Both the position numbers and the translations under genes were made by a program. A DNA stretch of 64,000 bases, taken from assembly GCF_014076415.1 (NCBI RefSeq), contig NZ_CP043568.1, forward strand, positions 1,364,001 through 1,428,000, given 5' to 3'. The notes below the pieces were generated by a model. That model did not search any database and had not been told where the DNA came from. It worked only from the letters and a program-made list of their open reading frames with translations. Shown here one piece after another: positions 28,974-36,226 of the stretch. Positions within the stretch are counted from its first letter, which is position 1. Each line of letters starts with the position of its first letter. This DNA comes from Comamonas testosteroni (GTDB lineage: Bacteria > Pseudomonadota > Gammaproteobacteria > Burkholderiales > Burkholderiaceae_C).

Positions 28974-30425
28974 TTAGAAGGGGTAGTGACGTGCGGTGGT
29001 CTGCATGGTGATCCAGCGGGTGTCGGTGAAGGCATCGATGCCGGCCTGCCCGCCAAAGTGACCGTAGCCCGAGTTCTTCACGCCGCCGAAAGGCATCTGT
29101 GCTTCGTCGTGCACGGTGGGGCCGTTGACATGGCAGATGCCCGCCTCGATGCGGCCGGCCACGCGCCAGCCACGGGCCGTGTCCCTGGTGTAGACGGCGG
29201 AAGACAGGCCGAACTCGTTGTCGTTGGCCATGGCGATGGCCTGCTCTTCGCCACGCACGCGCACGATGGCTTTCACCGGGGCAAAGGTCTCTTCACGGAA
29301 GATTCGCATCTCGGGAGTCACTCCGTCTATCAGCGTGGCGGCCATGAGGGTGTCGCTGGCCTTGCCGCCGCAAAGAATCCTGGCGCCCTTGCCCACGGCG
29401 TCGTCGATGAGTTCGTTGACGCGGTGCACGGTGTTCATGTCCACGACGGAGCCCAGCACCACAGGGCCTTTGCGGGGATCGCCCAGAGGCAGGGTTGTGG
29501 CGCGGGCCACCAATTTTCCGATGAACTCCTCGGCCACGGCCTCGTCCACGATGATGCGTTCGGTGGACATGCATATCTGGCCCGAGTTGGCGAAGGCGCC
29601 AAAGGTGCAGCCAGCCACTGCGGAGTCGATGTCGGCATCGTCCAGTACCAGGAATGGGGCCTTGCCGCCCAGCTCCAGGATGACGGGCTTGAGGTATTTG
29701 GCACAGGTCTGGCCGATGATGCGACCTACGCGCGTGGAGCCGGTGAAGTTCACGCGGCGCACGGCGGGGTGGGCCACCATGGCTTCGACCACTGCACCGG
29801 CGTCTTCGGGCGCATTGGTCACAAAGTTCACCACGCCGGGCGGCAAGCCGCCTTCCTGCAGCGCTTCGATGATCAGGCCGTGGGTGGCGGGACACAGTTC
29901 CGAGCCCTTGAGGATCACGGTATTGCCGCAGGCCAGGGGCGTGGCAATGGCGCGCACGGCCAAAATGATGGGGGCATTCCAGGGGGCGATGCCCAGCACC
30001 ACGCCGGCAGGCTGGCGCACGGCCATGGCCATGCTGCCGGGAATGTCCGAAGGAATCAGCTGGCCGTTGATCTGGGTGGTCAGCGATGCGGCTTCGAGAA
30101 ACATATTGGCCGCCAGATGCACATTGAAGCCGGCCCAGATGCCGGAGGCACCGGTTTCTGCTGCCATGGCTGCGGCAAAGGCCTCGGCCTTTGCTTCCAG
30201 GGCCTGGGAGGCCTTCATCAGCATCAACCGGCGCTGCGTGGGGCCCAGGGCTGCCCAGGCAGGGAAGGCCGCCTGAGCGGCTTCCACGGCACGCACGGCG
30301 TCGGCTGTCGTGGCGGCCGGGGCGCGCGTGGCGACCGATCCGTCCAGAGGGTTTCTGCGCTCGAAAGTGGCGCCATTGCTGGCCTGTGCGGTCTGACCGC
30401 CGATGAGCATGCTTTGTTCAATCAT
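28974..30425 (-). CDS. pchA: 4-Hydroxybenzaldehyde dehydrogenase-like enzyme
   Basis: A protein of 483 residues from ATG 30425; the longer frame to 30716 is unconserved. ALDH motifs: PWN at 148-150, GSTRVG at 229-234, E251 and C285 (NSGQICMSTER). It heads the pchA-C-X-F gene order, where the enzyme oxidises 4-hydroxybenzaldehyde, the product of the methylhydroxylase, to 4-hydroxybenzoate. It is a close paralogue of the enzyme at 18502-19953. The 177-base gap to the cytochrome gene has no obvious terminator, so cotranscription is likely. Confidence 0.9.
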   Translation of the reverse strand: MIEQSMLIGGQTAQASNGATFERRNPLDGSVATRAPAATTADAVRAVEAAQAAFPAWAALGPTQRRLMLMKASQALEAKAEAFAAAMAAETGASGIWAGFNVHLAANMFLEAASLTTQINGQLIPSDIPGSMAMAVRQPAGVVLGIAPWNAPIILAVRAIATPLACGNTVILKGSELCPATHGLIIEALQEGGLPPGVVNFVTNAPEDAGAVVEAMVAHPAVRRVNFTGSTRVGRIIGQTCAKYLKPVILELGGKAPFLVLDDADIDSAVAGCTFGAFANSGQICMSTERIIVDEAVAEEFIGKLVARATTLPLGDPRKGPVVLGSVVDMNTVHRVNELIDDAVGKGARILCGGKASDTLMAATLIDGVTPEMRIFREETFAPVKAIVRVRGEEQAIAMANDNEFGLSSAVYTRDTARGWRVAGRIEAGICHVNGPTVHDEAQMPFGGVKNSGYGHFGGQAGIDAFTDTRWITMQTTARHYPF

Positions 30426-30780
30426 CTTTGCTTCCTTCACTACCAAGGGCGCGTGACCGCGGTCACTGCTTGTTGCTGCAAGTTGAAAAAGTGGGAGCTG
30501 GTGTCGTTGCACAAGGCTTGTGTCACCGGGCTTGTCTCCACCTTTTGTGGTGTTTCGCCTGACACTGGCGTGTGTGAGATCGTAGGAAAAGCCTTGGCAA
30601 GATGCTGTGCGCAATGTGCACAAACCGTTTGACGAATCGTGCACGAGACCTAGGGTTTGCACTAGTTTGAATGCAGTGTGGGAGATTCTTTCCGGTCTGA
30701 GCACGAAAGTGCTCACTTACCGATAATTGTCGTACTTTGTCGGCACAGGCAGAGATAGATACAACGAGGAGTCAAGGCCC
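30426..30780. promoter_or_regulatory. 355-base divergent promoter region of the pch-like operon and its regulator
   Basis: No gene. On the minus strand a -10-like TACGAT lies at 30584-30579 inside ATCGTAGGAAA, an 11-mer shared with the importer promoter. Upstream are TGTGCGCA (30606-30613) and two GTGCAC palindromes at 30616-30621 and 30639-30644, 23 bases apart, which could be AraC-type operator halves. The transcript would have a leader of about 147 bases. The ribosome binding site GAGGAG for the plus-strand regulator lies near 30768. Confidence 0.5.
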
Positions 30781-31731
30781 ATGACCGCGCCCGTGGTACT
30801 GAGTACCGATGGTCTTCCCGAGAAGGAAACTGCACCAGCCTGGCAGGGCTGGATGGCGCAGCTGTTCTCGGGTCTCGATACGGATCTGTATGGCGACACC
30901 TGTTTTGACGGGCATCTGAGCGTGGCATATGCAGGCGATGTGATGCTCACCAAGCTGGACGCCGGGCGCCACCGCGTCATACGCGACAGCCACCGTCTGC
31001 GCGACAGCGAAGCGGCCTATCTCAAGATCGTGGCGCCCTGGAGCGGCCATGCCGAGGTGGAGCAGTACGGCAGCAAGGCCTGCGTGAGCAATGGCAGCTG
31101 GGCCATTTATGACACCTCGCAGCCCTATGTGGTGGCCAATCCCCAGCACACGGAGCATCTGATCATGATGGTGCCCAAACAGAGCATTGCCGAGCGAGGC
31201 CTGCGTCTGGAAAACCTCATGGGTCGATCGGTGGGGGGCAGCGCCGGCATTGCGCGCATTGCTCTGCAGACCATGCGCAGCACTTACCAGGAACTGGACA
31301 ATATGACGGCACCGCTGGCACGCCGCGCCGGGGAGTTGCTGGTGGATATGGTGCATCTGTCCCTGCAGGCACTTGGCGGGCAGGCCACGGCGGTGACGCA
31401 AAAGCAGGCCCTGTACGACCGCATCTGCGAGCATGTGGCCAGCCATGTGCGCGACCCCGGGCTGTCTGTCGATCAGGTGGCCGAAGCACTCAATTGCAGC
31501 CGTCGGCATCTGCACAACGCCTTTTCGGGGCGAGACCAGTCGCTGGGCGGCTTCATCCAGCAAAGCCGGCTGGAGCTTTGCATGCGGGAGCTGCATTCCC
31601 CGGCGCTCGCGCACCGCACCATTACAGAGATTGCCATGGGCTGCGGTTTTGGCAACAGCGCGCACTTCAGCCGTGCCTTCAAGGCCTATGCCGGCATGTC
31701 GCCGTCCGAGTTCAGAGCGCTCGGTCATTGA
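30781..31731 (+). CDS. AraC-family transcriptional regulator, pch side
   Basis: A protein of 316 residues; ATG 30781 is preceded by GAGGAG. The sensor domain (AAYLKIVAPWSGHAEVEQYG, then GSWAIYDTSQPYVV) and the two helix-turn-helix motifs (LSVDQVAEALNCSRRHLHNA and ITEIAMGCGFGNSAHFSRAF) are related to those of the regulator at 25119-26099. It is divergent from the pchA-like gene and is the obvious candidate activator of the pchA-C-X-F operon. Confidence 0.9.
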   Translation: MTAPVVLSTDGLPEKETAPAWQGWMAQLFSGLDTDLYGDTCFDGHLSVAYAGDVMLTKLDAGRHRVIRDSHRLRDSEAAYLKIVAPWSGHAEVEQYGSKACVSNGSWAIYDTSQPYVVANPQHTEHLIMMVPKQSIAERGLRLENLMGRSVGGSAGIARIALQTMRSTYQELDNMTAPLARRAGELLVDMVHLSLQALGGQATAVTQKQALYDRICEHVASHVRDPGLSVDQVAEALNCSRRHLHNAFSGRDQSLGGFIQQSRLELCMRELHSPALAHRTITEIAMGCGFGNSAHFSRAFKAYAGMSPSEFRALGH

Positions 31732-31802
31732 TCTGTGCCGACCAGCGATATCGAGGCCTATAGGACAATGCAGTCCGTTGCTTAGAAAGCAGGACTGGAT
31801 TC

Positions 31803-32927
31803 ATGGACATCAATACGCCGCTCACCCTGCTGGGTGGACTTACCGCCTCTCAATTCATGCGCCGCCACTGGCACAAAAAGCCCTTGCTGGTGCGCCAGGC
31901 CATTCCCGGCTTCAAGGCCCCGATTCCGCGCGCCCGACTGCTGGCCATGGCGGGCGAGGATGGCGTGGAGTCGCGCCTGATCCAGCAGCTCGAAGGCGAC
32001 AACTGGAAGCTCAGCCACGGCCCGCTGTCCCGTCGCAGCCTGCCTGCATTGACCAAGCCGGGCTGGACGGTGCTGGTGCAGGGCGTGGACATGCATGACG
32101 CCAAGGCGCATGAGTTGCTGCAGCAATTCCGCTTTGTGCCCGAGGCGCGCCTCGATGATCTGATGATCAGCTTTGCTACCGATCAGGGAGGCGTAGGTCC
32201 GCACTTCGACAGCTATGACGTGTTTCTGCTGCAGGCCCAGGGCAAGCGCCGCTGGCGCATCGGTCGTCAAAAAGACCTGTCTCTGCAGCAGGGCAAGCCA
32301 CTGAAAATTCTCTCCAATTTCGAGCCCGAGCAAGAGTTCGTTCTGGAGCCCGGCGACATGCTGTATCTACCGCCCAAATGGGCGCATGACGGAGTGGCAG
32401 AGGGCGAATGCATGACGTATTCGATAGGCTTTCGCTCGCCCGATCGCAGCGAACTGGGCCGCGAGTTGCTGCTGCGCATGTCGGACGAGCCCGACGCGCC
32501 CGAAACTCCGGTCATCTATCGCGACCCCAAGCAGGAGGCCGTGAGCAACCCGGCGCTGATTCCAGAAGCCATGTATGACTTTGCCCGCGAGGCACTGAAG
32601 AAGGCCATGGCCGAGCCGCTGGCGCTGGAGCGCGCGCTGGGCGAGTACCTGAGCGACCCCAAGCCCAATGTCTGGTTCGAGCATGGCGATGAAAACGGCA
32701 TGTTCGAGAGCGTGGTGCTGGATCGCCGCACGCGCATGATGTATGACGCCAAGCACATCTTCATCAATGGCGAAAGCTATCTGGCTGGCGGCCGCGATGC
32801 CACGCTGATGCGCAAGCTGGCTGACACCCGGGCGCTGTCGCGCAAGGATCTGGCAACTGCCAGCGATGACGCGCTGGAGTTGCTGTCGTCGTGGTTCGAT
32901 GCGGGCTGGGTTCGCTCAGGCGACTGA
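31803..32927 (+). CDS. roxA: Cupin/JmjC 2-oxoglutarate oxygenase, ribosomal protein uL16 hydroxylase-like
   Basis: A protein of 374 residues. A JmjC fold is indicated by the iron triad HxD...H: H134 and D136 (GVGPHFDSYDVF) and H195 (PPKWAHDGVAEG). The start RRHWHKKPLLVRQAIPGF and the C-terminal winged-helix-like part match YcfD/RoxA, which hydroxylates an arginine of ribosomal protein L16. It is probably a cytoplasmic monofunctional gene; no operon partner is evident. ATG is preceded by a weak AGGACT site. Confidence 0.85.
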   Translation: MDINTPLTLLGGLTASQFMRRHWHKKPLLVRQAIPGFKAPIPRARLLAMAGEDGVESRLIQQLEGDNWKLSHGPLSRRSLPALTKPGWTVLVQGVDMHDAKAHELLQQFRFVPEARLDDLMISFATDQGGVGPHFDSYDVFLLQAQGKRRWRIGRQKDLSLQQGKPLKILSNFEPEQEFVLEPGDMLYLPPKWAHDGVAEGECMTYSIGFRSPDRSELGRELLLRMSDEPDAPETPVIYRDPKQEAVSNPALIPEAMYDFAREALKKAMAEPLALERALGEYLSDPKPNVWFEHGDENGMFESVVLDRRTRMMYDAKHIFINGESYLAGGRDATLMRKLADTRALSRKDLATASDDALELLSSWFDAGWVRSGD

Positions 32928-33304
32928 AACAGGGTGGACTTGTAACAGCGATCGTGCTAACTTACGGGTTTGTCCTCTGTGGCTTCTGTCGATTTCGCAG
33001 GCTTTGTGTAGATTATGTAAATCTTCGTCAAAGCTCTGTCAGGGATTTGACAGGAAGAAATTTATGCTCCACAGTGTGACTCAAGGCAAGCGTGGGCTTG
33101 CCCGGTAAATGAGAACGCACCGATTTGTGCAGAATTGTTTAGTTGCTGTCAGTATCAGTCAGCAATGGGCAAAACTACCTATAATGCGGTCTGAGTCGAA
33201 TTTATCGTTTGACCTGATCTGCCATAGCGATCAATAGCTGCAAAAGGCTGACCGTAATGGCAATCTGCATACCGTCTGCTGAACCTACCATTTAGGAAAT
33301 CGTC
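32928..33304 (+). promoter_or_regulatory. 377-base leader region of the Ala/Pro-rich lipoprotein gene
   Basis: No gene. A perfect -10 TATAAT stands at 33180-33185 with no clear -35, giving a leader of roughly 110 bases before ATG 33305. A hairpin AAGCGTGGGCTTGCCCGGTA near 33087 and an AGCGATCAATAGCTGC motif near 33227 are present. The ribosome binding site is AGGAAATCGTC. The strong -10 suggests high expression of the small lipoprotein. Confidence 0.5.
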
Positions 33305-33574
33305 ATGAAGAACTCTCTGATTCTGGCTACCGTGATCGCTGCTGCTGCTCTGGCTGCTTGCGGCAAGAAGGAAGAAGCTCCTGCTGCTCCCGCTCCTGCT
33401 GTGGAAGCTCCTGCTGCTCCCGCTCCTGCTGCTGAAGCTCCTGCTGCTCCTGCCGCTGACGCTCCTGCTGCTCCTGCCGCTGACGCTCCTGCTGCCCCCG
33501 CCGCTGACGCTCCTGCTGCTCCTGCCGCTGACGCTCCTGCTGCTCCCGCCGCTGAAGCTCCTGCTGCCAAGTAA
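33305..33574 (+). CDS. Small Ala/Pro-repeat lipoprotein
   Basis: A protein of 89 residues: signal peptide and lipobox LAAC (Cys at about residue 19), then GKKEEAPAAP and a repeat of APAAPAAD to the end. At DNA level five tandem 24-base units occupy 33437-33556 (base form GCTCCTGCTGCTCCTGCC plus GCTGAC), nearly identical to one another, so copy number may vary between strains. Ala/Pro/Glu-rich tails of this sort can act as periplasmic spacers. No enzymatic domain. A strong terminator follows. Confidence 0.85.
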   Translation: MKNSLILATVIAAAALAACGKKEEAPAAPAPAVEAPAAPAPAAEAPAAPAADAPAAPAADAPAAPAADAPAAPAADAPAAPAAEAPAAK

Positions 33575-33618
33575 TTCGCTGCATCAGCCAGCTTGAGGCC
33601 CAGGCCTTGAGCGTAAAC

Positions 33619-33646
33619 AAAACCGCACTCAGGTGCGGTTTTTTTG
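33619..33646 (+). terminator. Rho-independent terminator after the Ala/Pro lipoprotein
   Basis: AACCGCAC and GTGCGGTT pair around TCAG, followed by TTTTTG. It begins 45 bases after the stop codon. Confidence 0.92.
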
Positions 33647-33807
33647 CGTCTGGGTTTTGCAGCGGGTGCTTGAACTGTGGATACAAGTCGCCATGCAAGG
33701 TCCGCACTTTCACTTGTCTTGTACTTGCATCTGAACTGAGTCTGGCGGGCAAGAACGCGTCATGAGGATGCGAGCCTCAAGCCGGAGTTGTTCGATTCGT
33801 TCGGGCA

Positions 33808-33843
33808 TGAAAAAAGCCACCAGGGCCGAGCCAGGTGGCTTTT
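33808..33843 (-). terminator. Rho-independent terminator after bamC
   Basis: Read on the minus strand, AAGCCACCTGGCTCGG and CCCTGGTGGCTT fold into a stem and are followed by TTTTTCATG. It lies 19 bases after the bamC stop codon. Confidence 0.88.
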
Positions 33844-33861
33844 GAATGCGAGCAATGCTTC

Positions 33862-34974
33862 TTACTTCAGATCATCGGTGATGATGCGCACGATGCGCTG
33901 GCCGTTGGCGCTGCTGTCCGGCTGGCCTTGCTCATTGAGCACGCTGACCTGGGTCTTGTTGCCATCGCCCTTGACCTGGATCTGGTACTTCTGAGGTGCG
34001 GCGGCTTCCTTGCCCTGGCTGAAGATCTTGCTGAAGAAGCCCTTGGACTCCTGCTTGGCATTGGGATCCACATAGCGCACATAGTAGAGGCCACGGCTGC
34101 GGTCGCGGTCTTCCACGGTGAAGCCGGTGCGGTCCAGTGCCACGCCAACGCGGCGCCATGCGCGCTCGAAGCCTTCTTCCAGCTGCAGTGTGGGCACGCC
34201 GTTGACGGTGTCCATGCGTGCGCTGGTCGAGGTGGTGGCTGCAGACCTGTCGGCCTTGGCAACGGCAGAGGCCTGCTCTTCGCTCACGCCCAGCTTGACC
34301 ATGATGCGGCGCAGGAATTCGGTCTCCAGCTCGGGGTCGCGGGGACGCGGTTGCCAGATGGTGTTGTCCTTGCGCTCGCTGGTATAGACCTCCTGCATGC
34401 CACGGTGGGTGACATAGATGCGGGTCTTGCCATCGGGTTCGCGCTCCAGGCGGGTGCGGAACTTGTCGCGCTCGCTGGTGGAGTAGAGCGAGTCGAACAC
34501 CTTGCCCAGGCTTTTGCGGATGATGTCCTGAGGCAGCTTGGCGCGGTTCTCGGCCCAGTCGGTCTCGAGAATACCCAGCTGGCGGTCTTCCATCGCATAG
34601 ATGAAGCCGTTTTCCAGCCAGAAGTCGCGAGTGGGCTCCCAGAGCTTGTCGGCTGCACGATCAACCACGAGCCAATGCTCGGCACCGTCGCGCTCGATGC
34701 GGACGTCGCCAATCTTGTTGGTCGCAGTGTTGTTGTCGGCAGGCTTGGCGGCCTTGGCATTGGCCTGCATGGCAGCAGCGGATACCACGCCACCAGGGAC
34801 GGTATAGCGCGAGTCTTGCGACAGCTGCGTCAGATCCGGAGGGACTTCAAGAGAGGGAGCTTGATTCTTGCCCGCGCTCTTGTAGTCGATCTTGGTCTCT
34901 TGGAACGTGGTCGTGCAGGCAGACAGGCCCAGCGCGATGCTGAGCAGGCTCAAACGTGCTGTTTGTTGTTTCAC
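33862..34974 (-). CDS. bamC: Outer membrane assembly lipoprotein BamC
   Basis: A protein of 370 residues with lipobox LSAC (Cys about residue 20, LGLSACTTTF). The unstructured N-terminal stretch with DYKSAGKNQAPSLEVPPDLT and RYTVPGG is typical of BamC and binds BamD in E. coli. Two helix-grip domains follow (about 95-215 and 250-365). It is part of the BAM complex that inserts beta-barrel proteins. It lies just downstream of dapA on the same strand, the same order as dapA-bamC (nlpB) in E. coli. Confidence 0.93.
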   Translation of the reverse strand: MKQQTARLSLLSIALGLSACTTTFQETKIDYKSAGKNQAPSLEVPPDLTQLSQDSRYTVPGGVVSAAAMQANAKAAKPADNNTATNKIGDVRIERDGAEHWLVVDRAADKLWEPTRDFWLENGFIYAMEDRQLGILETDWAENRAKLPQDIIRKSLGKVFDSLYSTSERDKFRTRLEREPDGKTRIYVTHRGMQEVYTSERKDNTIWQPRPRDPELETEFLRRIMVKLGVSEEQASAVAKADRSAATTSTSARMDTVNGVPTLQLEEGFERAWRRVGVALDRTGFTVEDRDRSRGLYYVRYVDPNAKQESKGFFSKIFSQGKEAAAPQKYQIQVKGDGNKTQVSVLNEQGQPDSSANGQRIVRIITDDLK

Positions 34975-35037
34975 GCGGATTGTCCTTGGGTAGCGTTCAA
35001 GCTATGTGCGAAAAACCGCTAGCTTAGCGCAACTCGA

Positions 35038-35934
35038 TCAGAGTACGCCAACTTTACGCAGAGCATCCTCAACAACTGCTTCGCATTGCTCGCTCAGCGG
35101 CGTCATGGGCAGACGCATGGCGGGGCCGCACAAACCCATGCGGGCTGCTGCCCATTTCACGGGAATGGGATTGGCTTCGACAAACAGGCTCTTGTGCAGG
35201 GGCATGAGCTTGAACTGGATTTCCATGGCGCGCTTGGTATCGCCGGCCATGGCGGCCTTGCACAGCTCGCTCATCAGGCGGGGAGCGACGTTGGCCGTCA
35301 CGCTGATGTTGCCGTGGCCGCCGCACAGCATCAGTGCCACTGCGGTGGGGTCGTCACCGGAGTAGACGCCGAAGCCGGCAGGCACGTCGCGGATCAGCCA
35401 TTGAGCACGCTCGATGTTGCCGGTGGCTTCCTTGATGCCGATGATGCCGGGGATCTGGGCCAGGCGAAGCACGGTGTCATGCTGCATGTCCGCAACCGAG
35501 CGACCGGGCACGTTGTACAGAATCACGGGCAGGTCGCCAGTGGCTTCTGCGATGGCCTTGAAGTGCTGGTACTGGCCTTCCTGTGTGGGCTTGTTGTAGT
35601 AGGGAACGACCTGCAGCTGGCTGTCGGCGCCCACCTTCTTGGCGTACTTGGCCAGCTCGATGGCTTCGTGCGTGCTGTTGGCGCCGCAGCCGGCCATGAT
35701 GGAGACGCGGCCGGCGGCCTGTTCCACGGCGACACGAATGATTTCGCAATGCTCTTCGACATTCACTGTGGGCGATTCACCGGTGGTGCCGACCACACCG
35801 ATGCAGTTGGTGCCTTCGGCCACATGCCAGTCGATGAGTTTGCGCAGCGACGGGTAGTCGACGCTACCGTCTTCGAGCATGGGCGTAATGAGGGCAACAA
35901 TGCTGCCAGTGAGAGCAACGGAGGGTGATGTCAT
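35038..35934 (-). CDS. dapA: 4-Hydroxy-tetrahydrodipicolinate synthase
   Basis: A protein of 298 residues from ATG 35934. Conserved sites: GTTGESPT near 50, catalytic Tyr in VVPYYNKP, Schiff-base Lys in [10 protein letters not shown] and the [11 protein letters not shown] segment. It condenses pyruvate and aspartate semialdehyde in lysine and diaminopimelate synthesis. The 24-residue upstream extension is rejected. It is followed by bamC after 63 bases. Confidence 0.96.
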   Translation of the reverse strand: MTSPSVALTGSIVALITPMLEDGSVDYPSLRKLIDWHVAEGTNCIGVVGTTGESPTVNVEEHCEIIRVAVEQAAGRVSIMAGCGANSTHEAIELAKYAKKVGADSQLQVVPYYNKPTQEGQYQHFKAIAEATGDLPVILYNVPGRSVADMQHDTVLRLAQIPGIIGIKEATGNIERAQWLIRDVPAGFGVYSGDDPTAVALMLCGGHGNISVTANVAPRLMSELCKAAMAGDTKRAMEIQFKLMPLHKSLFVEANPIPVKWAAARMGLCGPAMRLPMTPLSEQCEAVVEDALRKVGVL

Positions 35935-36226
35935 ATCCGCAATCAGAAAACGGTAAAAATGAATTCTACAAACAGGGACAGGGTGCAAGCAGTGGTTTGC
36001 TGTCAACAGTGTCTAGCAAAACTCTGTTTTTGTCGAAGTGTTGTTGATAAATGACGAAATGACGAAATATTTAAAATTTGTGCGTCATATTGTTTGTTGA
36101 GGACGGGTCTGTTCTAGACAGCATGAAGGCCTTTGCACGGCTTTGCCGTTGCTGAAGATACTGCCGCAGGCTTTGCTTTCGCCCTCGGACCAGGCCGGCA
36201 AGCACTGCCGTGGCACGGTGCTGCCA

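Noticed and set aside
28287..30632. 781-codon open frame opposite the pchA-like gene and upstream region
   Set aside because: High-GC third-position bias on the minus strand creates long antisense frames; the product matches no fold and spans the pchX-pchC-pchA genes.
33292..33570. Ala/Gly/Ser-rich antisense frame opposite the Ala/Pro lipoprotein
   Set aside because: Low-complexity mirror of the 24-base repeats without ribosome site or signal.
36040..36110. AT-rich patch downstream of the WG-repeat gene as a promoter or attachment site
   Set aside because: It contains repeated AAATGACGAAAT-like words but no direct-repeat pair elsewhere, no tRNA and no clear -35/-10 pair.
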